A DNA stretch of 28,274 nucleotides from Basidiobolus ranarum (lineage: Eukaryota > Basidiobolomycota > Basidiobolomycetes > Basidiobolales). Positions 1 to 10,810 of this stretch are shown piece by piece (positions within the stretch are counted from its first letter, which is position 1; each line of letters opens with the position of its first letter). Position numbers and translations under genes: made by a program. The stretch is taken from assembly GCA_040143965.1 (NCBI GenBank), contig JASJQH010000117.1, forward strand, positions 1 through 28,274, read 5' to 3'. Under the pieces are notes generated by a model, which worked only from the letters and a program-made list of their open reading frames with translations, made no database searches and was not told where the DNA came from.

Positions 1-459
1 GTAGATCCTAAGCGTGTTTACGTTAAGAGCCCTGAAGAGACTAGCCACCACGTAGTCAAGCATAGTACTCCTGGGCCTAATGGAGAGGAGTATTGCTGGT
101 ATCAGTGTACTGTTAAAGGTGGACGTGAGGGTCGAGATCTTGATGTTCGTCAATTGGTGATTGCTTGTGAGGCTCTTGGTGCTGGTGAAATTCTTCTAAA
201 TTGTATGGATAAAGATGGCACTAACTCTGGTTATGATCTTGAGTTGATCGGGGATATTCGGTCAGCTGTGACCATTCCAGTTATTGCCTCCAGTGGAGCT
301 GGCCGAGTCGAGCATTTCTCTGAGGTGTTTGAGAAAACCGGTGTTGAGGCTGCATTGGCGGCAGGTATTTTCCACAGAAAGGCGGTACCTATATCTGCTG
401 TTAAGGAGCATCTTAGAGAGAAAGAGATCCATGTCAGAGGAGCTGATCTTACTCTTTAA
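1..459 (+). CDS. HIS7: Imidazole glycerol phosphate synthase (HisHF), C-terminal part
   Basis: This is the last 152 residues of the fused glutamine amidotransferase/cyclase that makes imidazole glycerol phosphate and AICAR in histidine biosynthesis. The open frame runs in from base 1, so the start, the whole HisH glutaminase half and the first part of the HisF barrel lie outside the window. Visible HisF landmarks are [26 protein letters not shown], then [10 protein letters not shown] with the cyclase acid/base Asp (equivalent of HisF Asp130), the phosphate-binding [10 protein letters not shown] and ALAAGIFH. No intron is seen in this part. The protein ends in RGADLTL and a TAA stop. The fused form and its insert (YCWYQCT) are typical of fungi. 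The identification is very secure; only the truncation by the window edge limits it. Confidence 0.97.
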   Translation, partial: VDPKRVYVKSPEETSHHVVKHSTPGPNGEEYCWYQCTVKGGREGRDLDVRQLVIACEALGAGEILLNCMDKDGTNSGYDLELIGDIRSAVTIPVIASSGAGRVEHFSEVFEKTGVEAALAAGIFHRKAVPISAVKEHLREKEIHVRGADLTL

Positions 460-1412
460 TTTATCAAACCAAATGTAGTCCCCATTAACTTATCTAAAAA
501 CTGCAACATATATTCTTCTGCCTTTATCGTTCACTTGTGAGACAAACCATATATATCATCACGAACTCTTTCCATCCACTCTGATTGTTCTATACATCTC
601 CAACCCCAACCCAAATAGTCAATGTTATTCATTGAGTTCATTTCACACTCCCAAGTCGATCCAATAGCAGGGTATTTACATAGAAACGTCTGTTGAATGA
701 AGGATGATTCATCATAAAGACACAATGCATAGGTTAATAAATGTTTCGTTACTTATAGAAGAGAGATTGCAACAAATGTGAATCCTTTGTACCAGATCAT
801 GTAACATACTGACTATAAATGCAAAGTATCTTAGACTTACAATAGGCATTTGTACTGCTAGTTTATCGCGAGTACTTGTCACCAAGACTGTGTAACCCAA
901 TGAACTGTCTAGGCCCGAAAAGTGCATAACCACCACTTTGTGGCATAGCAACTGGTTGAAGAATGATGCTGCTCTTGGGGATTTTCCAGGAGTATGCATT
1001 CTCCTGGGGACTAGGTAAGAGTGAAGCTGAAATTAAAGCTTGGGTGATTATTGAAAAATACAGGGTTTATTGTGCACGATAAATCCAAATTGGTGTTAAG
1101 TAAGGTTTGAAACTACATACAACGGGGGCTGCTCAAGTTGAGAATGATAATGCTTTAGAATTTGGTAAGGCCACTCTTAGAAAGCTGTCAACCTTTCGAA
1201 AACCCAATAAGCCCTTCACCACATTATTATAGAATGAAAGCGGCCCACATTGCTCATCTAACAAAATTGCCTTCCTTAACGCATGCTCACTTTACAACCA
1301 CTAGTATGGCTGATCTGCATACGAACATGCGAATATGTTGAAGTTGTGTACAAGCAAGAGAAGTTTATGAGGTCTTAATGGAAAAGAATTTTGTACGATT
1401 GTGAGAAGTACT
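460..1412. other. Intergenic stretch between the HIS7 and bZIP 3' ends
   Basis: The two flanking genes converge here. I find no intact gene. The right half (about 1010-1390) carries a faint Copia-like integrase trace, listed separately. The left half (about 480-1000) has only short open frames with no recognisable family. Confidence 0.6.
1010..1395 (+). mobile_element. Decayed Copia-like LTR retrotransposon fragment (integrase core region)
   Basis: Translated plus-strand fragments resemble the Copia (Pseudoviridae) integrase core. One stretch reads KSEAEIKAWVIIEKY, like the conserved segment before the second catalytic Asp. A later stretch, TTGAAQVENDNALEFGKATL, resembles the NGVAER-type block with the catalytic Glu. 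Order and spacing are about right for the family. The copy is old and broken in several places. No LTRs, gag, protease or reverse transcriptase are recognised nearby, so only this fragment is claimed. The identification rests on recalled family consensus. Confidence 0.35.
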
Positions 1413-2670
1413 TTAGTTGACATCTACTATTTTACTGCTTAATACTGGTGAAGGTTTTCGAATCTCGTCCTGTTGATCTTTGATTTGTGAATCCATCTCC
1501 AACAGAGAATATAAGTTATTCATTATTTCATGGTTCTGATCAAGTTCTTGTTGTGACATGCCAAACACTCCGGAATAGCTTCCCCCTTTGTCCGGCTGGG
1601 GAGCATGTGAATCAAATATCCAGCCATACTGAAGGAATGACAAATTAGCTCCTTCAGGATTAAAATAAGTAGAAGGCTGTTCTGTAGAAGGACTATATGT
1701 AGTAGACTGTAGATTCAGCATTGGGTCATGATGCGAGATCGAAGTTTGATTATTTGTTACAGAAGTGTTGTATTCGGCTATATTAGGCTCTTGACTCTGT
1801 TGCAGCGAATGAAACCGGTGATCGTTCATACTGATAACATGTGGGGTTTTGGGTATCGTTGACATATCTGTAATTGAGGACGATGGTGGATTATTAGAAG
1901 GGTAGTCGATCGGAACATTAGGACCAGGAAACCCATGAGTGCTAAGTCGGCGAGAAAATGATTTAGGATTGACTGGAGAAAATGAACAAGAAGAGGTGGT
2001 GGAGTTAGAATCAGTGCTAAATCGCCGGAAATCATTAGCTTTTCCTTGAGCAGGTGGAGGCACGGGGGAAGGGAAGTGTTTATCGTCAGGAACCGAATTG
2101 AAAGCCTTTGATCTAAACGTAGGCGATGTCGCCTCTTCTTTTTGTACGTAGCTGGACATATAAGAGTCATCTTGGGCTGACTCGTCGAAATAACTCATAC
2201 TTTCAAGCGGTAACTCTCCTTCATCTTCCAACTCCACTTTATCCGGTAAAGTAAGATTGTGGATATTTTCTCCGTTCTTGATCCTATTTATTATTTGCCA
2301 TAAAGCCTCGTTTTCTGCTTTTAATTTCAAACTATTCTTTGCCACAATGTCTAAGCGTTTGGCTTTAGATTCGAGACCTTTAATATGCTGTTCTTTTCTT
2401 TGTCGGAAAGCTCGTTGAGCTGCACGATTTTGGGCAGCTCGCTTGGCACTAACCAGAGACTTGGAGCCTGGAGTTTGATCATTTAACTCAGAAGACGCGT
2501 CTAGTTCGTTAGTGAGATTTTCTATTCGGAACGTTGAAACATGCGCATCAATAGATACTTTTGGTTGAGCACGTTTTTCCTTATCTAGGTGGATGAAAAT
2601 TGTTAGTACTTCGGTGAGTGAAGGTGAAATAGAAAAGAGATATTCTTAATTCACCTAGTTTAGTATCCAT
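1413..2670 (-). CDS. bZIP transcription factor, Pap1/Yap (AP-1-like) type
   Basis: This is a 395-residue nuclear DNA-binding protein encoded by two exons (2655-2670 and 1413-2584). The 70-nt intron (2585-2654) has GTGAAT and CCTAG ends. Joining them gives MDTKLDKEKRAQPKV. The basic region at about residues 53-70 contains NRAAQRAFRQRKE, the fungal Pap1 signature that recognises TTACTAA-type sites. A leucine-zipper heptad region runs from about 75 to 105. The rest is rich in Ser, Pro, Asn and Gln, as in activation domains. Classical Yap1/Pap1 proteins carry Cys-rich redox domains that control export by Crm1. Here only one Cys (in SSCSF) is visible after the zipper, so redox sensing of that kind is unlikely. 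The first coding exon is only 16 nt; an additional upstream exon cannot be excluded. The family call is firm, the orthology to a given Yap is not. Confidence 0.9.
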
Positions 2671-4511
2671 TTTCAAACACCTTGGAAATGATTAGGTTTT
2701 AATCGAAAACTGATGGTAAAGGTTTAACAATAACTTCAGATACCAAGTCGTTGTAAAAGAAGTGTACTTGAAATGGTAGAATTTTCAATAACTTAGCGAA
2801 CAAAAGAGAACTGTGCTGAAGAGTCGTTACAATAGAGAAGTTTACAATGACTTATTCGCAGGGTTGAGTAGTGGGACACAGGAATTCAGAAACCATAGAA
2901 ATTATGAAGAGAATATGGGGTATCTTTTTTTAAAAGAATCTGGTATGTTGGGCCTTGTTTTGGGGGGGGACTATTTGGACGAGGATTTTATCCCCTATGA
3001 TGAAACGGATAATTGAATCGATGGTACTAGCATGATGAAGGCTATCTGTGAGGTTTTCGATCGATCTCCAACCCCATATCTGAGACAAAAATCGCTCCGT
3101 ATTCATATTTGTATCCCACACAAGACCCTCCCTTGGTCAAATTGGAGTGGCAACCCCAGTTCACCTCATGTGCCCATCTTATAGCCACTATAATTTCTCT
3201 AACGAAGGCGAATTCCCAAGACAATACTGCCTTATTATCTGCAAGACAAAATATGCTGACTTCGGTGGCTTTAGTTTCTACGAGGTACTAAGTAATTTAG
3301 CTTCTTGAATTCATGGCCATTTCAAATGACAGCCTCTTTTGCATATTTAAAAATATCACTCGGTGGTTTGTGACTACACAGCAACCTGGTAACTCATGCA
3401 CCAATTATATGCATTTCGCCTGTGTTGCATCCCCGTCACATGAGTAAGCAATCTTAAATTAGACGGCTTGCTTTTGTATTCCATTGGTCATTTGTATGTA
3501 GGGCATGATCAGATGAGGTTATTTGAGCTGGAAACCCATAGCTGTTGCTCTATATGGGTGTCACCAAGTAACGAATCAATATTTGTACCGCTGCATCAGG
3601 TTAAAGAAATGGAACTCTACGAATTCGTGCTAAATTGGCCATTGTGACTACTTCCTTATATATAGCCAAATGGGTGCAAAGAAAACGACTAGCTGGTCTC
3701 TATCTATACACTACCAAGAGAGAATGACCAATCTTCATGAAATCAGATACAGATGGATGCAGCTGTCTCAAGAATAGCAAATTTCTTCGGAGTAGTAACA
3801 CCATACTGAGCAGTCAACACCTCAGGAATAGCGAAGAAATGTAGTGTTTAGCAGAGATATATATGTTCCTGAGCCGATGTGCACTAGATTAGCTCTTTTA
3901 TTTGCTCAGCTAATCTCTTCTATACTAATCCAGATGAGGCATTTTCAGAGTGTCGCTTCTCAGCTCTTGTTGCTGACCAACTATGAGCCATTGTGGTATA
4001 GTTTAGTCCAGGGTTGTTAGTCTATTGTATGTAATCCCTCGTGATTTTCAACTTCAGAGCGTCTATGGTCACGATACATACCGAGACAAGATCACTTGAT
4101 CTTACCACCACCATCTACTTCAAAGAAATGATGTTGCAACACAAACATCGATTGGCCCAATCAAGAAGGCGCTCTTGGTATATTTTAACAGTCAACTGAG
4201 AATAACATGTGATTTTAGCAATATGAAGGCTTTCACATGTTATATTGATAGAATGCATAGTTCTCTTTAGTATCAAATGATTTTCCTCTCGTCCCATGAG
4301 GACCATTGCCCCGGTTTAACTCGGAGTTGTCATAATATGACGGTTTCCCTCGAACATCTCCAAACATACACAAGACATATAAGGCTTATGGCTGCTGAAA
4401 TTCAGTATTCGTTTGACTCAATCCACCTGAACTGCCACAGATCCATACATATACACACTCTACCCTAGATCCCATTTCACTTCACACCATTGAACTATAC
4501 TACCAGTGTTG
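2671..4511. other. Intergenic stretch between divergent bZIP and lipase genes
   Basis: This 1.8-kb spacer must hold the promoters of both flanking genes. Short open frames occur on both strands around 2813-3291 but show no recognisable domain, no clear splice pattern and no codon bias. A 13-base string at 3064-3076 also occurs at 596-608, which is expected by chance at this scale. I see no RNA gene. Confidence 0.5.
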
Positions 4512-7237
4512 ATGATTGATCACCTATTAGGGAAGCCATCCAATAACCTCCAACGTATTCAAGTAATTCTCGTCGCGGCTGCTGCGTATGTACCATCCCC
4601 ATAATAGTCATTGCTAGTACAATTTGTTAAACCTTGATTAGCATATTTACGTTACGAAAATATGGACAAAATGGACCTCGATTCTTGAGTGGAATAAACA
4701 GACAACTTGGTTGGTGATCCAATCCTTCGACCACTCCACATGAATTTTTATTAACATCGGTTTTATAGGTAGGTTCTCTCCATGGCAAATAGTTCTTGGA
4801 AGCTTGACATGTTTCTACGTGGTCAAGAACGCATTTCTTCTGTTAGGACTGAACGGTAGGTGGAGCAAAGCTTGCAAGGTTGTGCTCTGAGGTTTCATAT
4901 ACTAACTATTTCCAATGATGTTGATCTAGCCCCTGAGCCGCTGGCAAGATTGGTAATTTTTATACTTTTAGTTGTACCAGTGGATTGGTTATTAATATCA
5001 CATAGTATAATCGCAATTACTACCGCGCTACATGGATCCTTACTGGACTGGATGCAGGTTTTTACACAGCCATGCACATCCGACCGAAATGGCTCATGAA
5101 TATATTGAGCATTATCTTCTCGCTCTTTTACCTGGTATTTGCTGAAAGGGCCGATCAAAAGGTAGCTATCTCGATAGATATCTTGGTCTTTCTCCTTCAT
5201 GATCATGAAATCCTCTAACACCAGATACCAATAGGTTCGTAAAATTCGTTCTCAGCCGACGGTTGAATATATGAGAATGTCTTGGGAGAAATCCAAGCAT
5301 CCTTTGTTGCGCTTAGCCTCTAGATTGACAAGACCTCAACTAAGCATAGAAAAACGTATCTTAATCCCTAGACCCGGGAAATACGCGTGTGGACCTAACC
5401 CTATCAGAGCTCACATCTACTACACCGGAGAGAAGGATAGTTACCAATTTTGCTCGAAAATCATTTTGAACTTTCCAGGTGGCGGCTTCGTCACCATGAG
5501 TCCAGAGTGTCATGAAGACTATCTGACTCAAATGGCATTGGAAACAGGGGCCCCAATTATTAGTATCGATTATGGAAAGGCGCCGGAGTTTCCTTATCCT
5601 TATGCAATTGAGGAATGCTTTGATGCGTACAGAACAATAGTCGAAAGTAATGGCGAGTGTCTAGGCATGCTCGGATGGACAGACCAAAATGGAGAAAAAA
5701 GAGATCGCATTTCTGTTGCCATGATGGGAGATTCCGCGTAAGTGATACTATACTGGTATACATCCTTCGATAGAAGACTTATCTTTTCATATGATTATGT
5801 TCGATGTTTAGTGGAGGGAATATCGCTGCCTCCGTGGTCCTCAAAGCTTTGGAGCGCAAGCCCGCAGTCCCATTGCCAGATGGAATCATCCTTATCTATG
5901 GGTGCCTTGACTTCAACATTAGTTCTTGGATGTCGAACACTCAGATGGATTTGATACGTGCACAATCAGCAAAGTCATTACCTTCCCTTATGGAGGCCAA
6001 GAATCACTTGAGTCACCGTAGCCCACTGGCAGTTGGTCCAGATCTTGATAGAAAATGGAGCACTCATAGACACCGCGCGATTCAAGAGAGAATCAAAGTA
6101 CCCTATAAGCTATCGTCGAACTCTGGAACCAGGCTCTCGATGACCAGTAGAATGAGCTTCTTCAACGATAGGATCATCACGCCTGATTTGGTAATTTAGC
6201 AACCATGTTCTCCCCAATTTATCCAGTCCCACATAGGACTAATTTGCTTCTGCCATATATATACTTAGATGAGAGCCATGGCGATTTTATACGTTGGCCC
6301 GAACCAAACCCCAGATTTCCCACATGACTATCTTCTCTCACCCATTGTGGCCCCTGAAGAGCTTCTTGCTCAGTTTCCCAAGGTCTATCTCATCTGCGGA
6401 GAGAAGGATCCATTTGTCGATGATTCAGTAATATTTGCCGGAAGAATTCGTGAGGCCAAAAGGAAGCTCTGGCGAGAAGCTAGAAGACAACGAGACTTGG
6501 ATGAAGCACAAACCAATAACGAGGGCGGATTCACGTTCAAACCCGATAGACATTCCAACTCGGATCTCACGACGTTTTCCAGTAAATTCAGTATGACACC
6601 CGCAGAACCTTCCACTTCCAATCATACGAATGGTGATACTCCCAACATCGAATCCACCTCATCTTCCCCTTTTACTGCTGAGTATTTTCGTCAATCTTCG
6701 AATCCAACATTACGTAAAATAGGCAGTCATGTGAACACCAAATTCTTGAATGAACCAAGTTTCTCGGAAGAAAAAGTGGTGGAGCTCAAGATTTTACAAG
6801 GAATATCACATGCTTTTCTCCAGATGCTGCCACTATTTCCCGAAGCTAAAGGAGTGGTGAGTGGATTGAGTGAGTGGGTTCAAGAAATATTTTGTCAACA
6901 GGCCCACTGCGGAGAATGTGAACTTCGTGATTTAGATATTGACTACGCAGAAACTGAAACCAGCTCAGAAGACGGATATCCAGAAGTGGAGGATGGTCTG
7001 GTGATGAAGAACGGTCAGAATAGAAAACAGAATCATCCAACTCATCACCGATCACTCTCAACCCCAGACAATGGTCATCGTAAAGGTCACTACATCAAAG
7101 AGCGGGATCTTTGGAACAAAAAGAATGTTATCAAGACCGCGGAACTGATGTCAAGAAGAAGAAATGAGCTCTCCGAAGACTTAATAGATAACCCGGTGGT
7201 CGTGATCGCCTCCGATTGGGAACAAAACGATTCATAA
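4512..7237 (+). CDS. Membrane-anchored hormone-sensitive-lipase-type alpha/beta hydrolase
   Basis: This is a 752-residue esterase/lipase of the HSL (alpha/beta-hydrolase 3) family, expected to hydrolyse acylglycerols or sterol/aryl esters at ER or lipid-droplet membranes. I read eight exons: 4512-4585, 4642-4709, 4769-4855, 4930-4952, 5006-5161, 5235-5737, 5812-6190 and 6269-7237. All introns are GT..AG and 53-78 nt long, and all phases match. Exon 4 is a 23-nt micro-exon encoding APEPLARL. Hydrophobic stretches at about residues 18-28, 55-76 and 116-130 suggest N-terminal membrane anchoring. The oxyanion motif FPGGGF is near 216-221. The nucleophile is Ser303 in GDSAGG, split by an intron. 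The acid is probably Asp477 in GEKDPF and the base His611 in GISHAF. About 130 Ser/Asn/Thr-rich residues lie between Asp and His, and a charged tail follows. The first two exons are the least certain. Confidence 0.92.
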
Positions 7238-7326
7238 AGCTTGGCCCCACTTGTCCAATTCTTCTATTTATAAAAAGACAATAAAATCCAAGACAACGAT
7301 TGACACATGTATTTCTCTGAACCAAC

Positions 7327-7332
7327 AATAAA
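7327..7332 (+). terminator. Putative poly(A) signal of the lipase gene
   Basis: AATAAA lies about 90 nt after the lipase stop codon, a usual distance for a fungal 3' end. It is a motif match only. Confidence 0.4.
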
Positions 7333-7594
7333 TTCAGGTCTGTTGCATGAACACACGAATGTAACATCGCGTGTTGTATCTGCAACAGTGACTGCCCGTA
7401 TCCACGGTTCGGAACATCTACGTGTCGAACTTACATACTATCGATACTAAATATAATCCTATTCTAAGATGGTATATGAATCAAAATAAGCCTTTAATCG
7501 ATAAATGTGAAGAAAAAAGGAATCTCCACTACATCTAGGGAACATTGGTTGTTCTAGAGAATGCATGAGGAGCTAATGCTTGTTTAATTTACAA

Positions 7595-7600
7595 TTTATT
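7595..7600 (-). terminator. Putative poly(A) signal of the HPRT gene
   Basis: On the minus strand AATAAA lies about 32 nt beyond the HPRT stop codon in an A/T-rich setting. It is a motif match only. Confidence 0.45.
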
Positions 7601-7631
7601 CTAACAGAAAGAAGAGTCCTTAGAATGAAAT

Positions 7632-8479
7632 TTACAAGGCATATGCCTGTTTTCCGTGTTCCTAAAAAATAACAATTGTTAGGAGGTGTATGATAGAGTT
7701 CATTCAATCCAAAAAGAGGAACTTACGCTAATCACAGCAATGTGATCAAGATCACGGAAATGCTCATTGTAATCAAGTGCATAACCAACAACGAAGGCAT
7801 CAGGAATGGCGAAACCAACATAATGAGGAATGTAACCATTGGAGTGAGGAGTTTTCTTAATCAACAGACTGGTCACCTTGATGGAGGCAGGTCCGAAATC
7901 CTCTAAACGCTGAAGGAGCTTGACCATGGTACGGCCAGTGTCAATGATATCTTCAACAATAAGAAGGTTCTATAAAAAAATCTGGATTACTTTCATGATC
8001 ATATTACGAGATACACAACGCGAGCAACTCTACCTTGCCACGGAAGTCTTCCAACTCTTTATCAGTCAAGGAGATACGCACTTCTCCAGTAGATTGGTCA
8101 TTCTCATAGCTCTTGACCTTAAGGAACTCCAAGCTAAGCTTGATAGATTTTCCCTTGCTGGTATGACAACGCTTGATCTCGTCAACTAGATCGGCGAAAT
8201 ACTGATGGCCACCCTTCAAAACGCAACAGACCACTACAAGCAAGCGATTAGAAGCATAAAGCTGAACATGTGTGTTTTATGGGTCTTACCTAGGTTGGGA
8301 ATAGGATCATCAGGAATCTCGTTTACGATAAGTCTTGCGAGTTTGTTAATTCTATCCTTGATCATCCCGTGGGGAATAAGAATACTCTCAATATCCTTTT
8401 CATAATGCTGGGGGACAACGAAGTGATCCAATGGATATACGCGAGAAATGTCGATATCAATCCAGTTTTTTGCGTCCAT
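7632..8479 (-). CDS. HPT1: Hypoxanthine-guanine phosphoribosyltransferase
   Basis: This cytosolic purine-salvage enzyme converts hypoxanthine or guanine plus PRPP to IMP or GMP. Four exons (8290-8479, 8034-8233, 7727-7969, 7632-7661) give 220 residues, close to the usual 215-220. The introns are 56, 64 and 65 nt. The protein starts [12 protein letters not shown]. Conserved parts follow in order: the substrate loop [16 protein letters not shown] from residue 64, the flexible-loop region with KVKSYEN, and the PRPP-binding VEDIIDTG at about 135-142. The purine-binding [19 protein letters not shown] comes last. The final exon is only ten codons and encodes EHGKQAYAL plus stop. This matches the conserved C-terminal tail of the family (human ends GKAKYKA), which confirms the last splice. 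An in-frame start further upstream would add a non-conserved leader, so the ATG before DAKNW is preferred. Confidence 0.96.
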
Positions 8480-10157
8480 GGTAACGGAAGAGTGGAAACG
8501 GCAACTCAAAAGCAAAGAAAAAGGACGTTCATGCACTAGACACCTCTTTAAAGGTATAGCCAATTGAAAAAAAATGAAGTCCTCGATGCTCTCGATTCTC
8601 GGAGATATTCAATGATTGGCCTGACGTGTTATTGGAATCGTACAAATTGATTTGATTCACATGCTATCATTTTTTAATGGATTTGGATACAGTTTTCGAG
8701 GGAATATGGGCTTGATGTAGCATGTGTCATAACAATTTCTACTTTTGGTTCGAAATTAATGATATGTTTCCCCATGATTCCAGCGGTAGGTCTACAGACA
8801 CGTATGGACCACAGAATTTTCTCCCATTTATAGATTAGGAAGTCAATTAACTAATCTGAGATTGCACCAAAGCAAAATGGCCTGTATTTAACGCTTCAAT
8901 TGGCTCCATGGCATCGCTAATTACTCTGTAAACATCAATAAATGGCATAAGTTTTACTAAAGATAATCTCCATATAAGCATTCTCTATTCTGCTCGGTTT
9001 CAGTTCATTACTCGGACGAGCTATTGGAATGGCTATGAATGGTCTTACCCATCGACCATACATTATTATAGAGTTGTATTTACAATCTGGACCATATAGA
9101 AGTTGACCTTGACGATTTTCTCGTTCCAAGTCGGTCCTTTTTGGTAGCGAAAAGAGATGGATGAGAAAATCAATAATAACATAAAAACGTGGCAGGAATT
9201 AGAAGCGCGTCTGTAATCAGATAATCTACTATTGAGTAAGTGATATATATTTTACTGACTGGTTTCTCCGCAAGGATCCATGATCTTGCAATAATTGTCA
9301 TTAAGCTTACCCGGTATAAACTCCATGTTATGTCACTTGGTACCATCAGCAATAGCAACATACGAACCAGAATATATATTTTCAGGAGCAACGAGTCATC
9401 AGAGATACATATGCTCAATGTAGACAACTAAGAAATTTATTCACCAAGTGCGGTAGGGGTTAGATAGTGGGTTGTGCATTTCGTTAACGTCGCAAACTTG
9501 TCATGTATTTCTTTACCAAAGCTACTAAGACGCCAAATTAAGATCCAATAAAAAAATATATACCTAGCACGAATTGGATACAAACAGCACCTATTCCAGC
9601 TTTTAAAGAAAGACGCAACATCGTATTGATAATAATGTGTAGAGTCAAAGTTCAGGGACTCGACTCGAAGTATAAACATAGTGGAATACATCAAACAAAT
9701 CCGTTCCCTCGACAAAAGTTTCTAGTCTTGATGTTTCTTGGATATTATGGGGACCGCTGATTCAATTTTGTGTAGCGAAAGTTAGATGAGGATTGTATGC
9801 TATCAAAAACTAACTTTCTAGTGTTTGGATATCGAAAACTGGCACGACTACTACCACTTGTTATGATTCTGTGGGTGAAAGAACTTTTGTGAGATGAATG
9901 CAGTCTTGATATTATACTGTCACCTCCTTTCTCGTGTCTAACTATCAACTGATGTTAGCACTTGTATATCGGACGAGCTGTAATGAATGTGACTACAGCA
10001 GTTCATGAAATTATGTAAATCGAGGATACAAATCTATATTTTAGTTTGGTTCAAGTTATAGCTACTAGGAACCAAGAGGCCGTTTCCTAGATGGGTTTAT
10101 TTATGTGGCTTGATGATGCGTATTACAGAAGGTTGATTGATTTTAAGGATGAAACAT
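8480..10157. other. Intergenic stretch between HPRT and peroxiredoxin genes
   Basis: This 1.7-kb stretch must hold the HPRT promoter and the peroxiredoxin 3' end. Several short open frames exist (for example minus strand 8935-9129 and 9437-9715), but none shows a domain, conserved motif or convincing splice structure. No tRNA or repeat was recognised. Confidence 0.5.
10096..10101 (-). terminator. Putative poly(A) signal of the peroxiredoxin gene
   Basis: On the minus strand AATAAA lies about 57 nt past the peroxiredoxin stop codon, within CACATAAATAAACCC. It is a motif match only. Confidence 0.4.
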
Positions 10158-10742
10158 CTATTGTTTGGAAAAGAAATCCTTTGAGCCAGAGACATCAGGC
10201 TTGATAGTATCAGAGCCCTTTTGCCAGTTGGCAGGGCAAACTTCACCGTGGATATCGGTGAACTGAAGTGCCTCAACGAGGCGAAGAGTCTCATCAACTG
10301 AGCGACCAACAGGAAGATCATTGACTTGCATGATACGGACATTTTGCTTAGGATCGATGATGAAAAGACCACGAAGGGCTACACCTGCATCCTCAATTAG
10401 TACATCATAGTCACGAGATATCTTCTTGGTGATGTCAGAAAGAATAGGAATCTCCATCTCACCGAGACCTCCTTGGTTGCGAGGAAGGTTTACCCATGCG
10501 AGGTGGGAGAATTCGGAATCTACAGAACAGGCAACTACAGCGCAATCAAGAGCATCGAACTCTTTCGCACGATCATTGAATGCGATGATTTCGGTGGGGC
10601 ATACGAAAGTGAAATCCATAGGATAGAAAAAGAGAACAAGATACTTGCCCTTGTAGTCTTCAAGAGAAACTGGCTTGAATTCACCATTGACAAGGGCTGT
10701 AGCTGAGAAGCTAGGAGCAGCCTTTTGGATTTGTACAGTCAT
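10158..10742 (-). CDS. TSA1: Typical 2-Cys peroxiredoxin (thioredoxin peroxidase)
   Basis: This is an intronless gene for a 194-residue cytosolic peroxidase that reduces hydrogen peroxide and alkyl hydroperoxides using thioredoxin. The peroxidatic Cys48 lies in DFTFVCPTE, with the family Pro and Thr before it (FYPMDFTF). The resolving Cys169 lies in HGEVCPANW. The GGLG motif ([11 protein letters not shown]) is present and the tail reads SKDFFSKQ, where FF stands in for the YF pair of sensitive enzymes. These two features mark peroxiredoxins that can be over-oxidised and act in peroxide signalling. The length and full co-linearity with yeast Tsa1 and human PRDX1/2 make this secure. In yeasts such genes are Yap1/Pap1 targets, but no TTACTAA-type site is visible just upstream, so regulation by the bZIP gene in this window is only a guess. 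Confidence 0.98.
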   Translation of the reverse strand: MTVQIQKAAPSFSATALVNGEFKPVSLEDYKGKYLVLFFYPMDFTFVCPTEIIAFNDRAKEFDALDCAVVACSVDSEFSHLAWVNLPRNQGGLGEMEIPILSDITKKISRDYDVLIEDAGVALRGLFIIDPKQNVRIMQVNDLPVGRSVDETLRLVEALQFTDIHGEVCPANWQKGSDTIKPDVSGSKDFFSKQ

Positions 10743-10802
10743 AGTGGGATGAATCAGGGAATAGGGATTTTACCGATGAAGCAACAGATGGCTGGTTGGG
10801 TT

Positions 10803-10810
10803 CTTTTATA
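10803..10810 (-). promoter_or_regulatory. TATA-box candidate of the peroxiredoxin gene
   Basis: TATAAAAG on the minus strand sits about 60 nt upstream of the peroxiredoxin ATG, a plausible place for a strongly expressed TATA promoter. It is a sequence match only. Confidence 0.4.

Larger units (their letters stand above)
7238..7631. other. Convergent 3' intergenic spacer (lipase / HPRT)
   Basis: This short spacer separates the stop codons of two converging genes. Each strand carries a poly(A)-signal-like hexamer, listed separately. Nothing else is recognised. Confidence 0.6.

Noticed and set aside
596-3076. A 13-base string (ATCTCCAACCCCA) at 596-608 and 3064-3076, each beside minus-strand peptides with a WGWRxIE-like motif, suggesting a shared decayed element.
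   Set aside because: About ten 13-base matches are expected by chance in 28 kb counting both strands, and the peptide likeness outside the shared bases is weak.
2813-3291. Open frames on both strands (67 and 60 residues on plus, 63 and 60 on minus) as possible genes.
   Set aside because: No domain, no codon bias, mutually overlapping frames and no splice sites extending them.
9170-9948. Three minus-strand open frames of 67-92 residues as genes upstream of peroxiredoxin's 3' end.
   Set aside because: Composition and lack of any motif fit random AT-rich sequence, and there is no splice pattern joining them.
10041-10060. TTGGTTCAAGTTATAG as a tRNA B box (also TTGGTTCGAAATTAA near 8745).
   Set aside because: No matching A box at the right distance and no acceptor-stem pairing, and the CC of the B box is missing.
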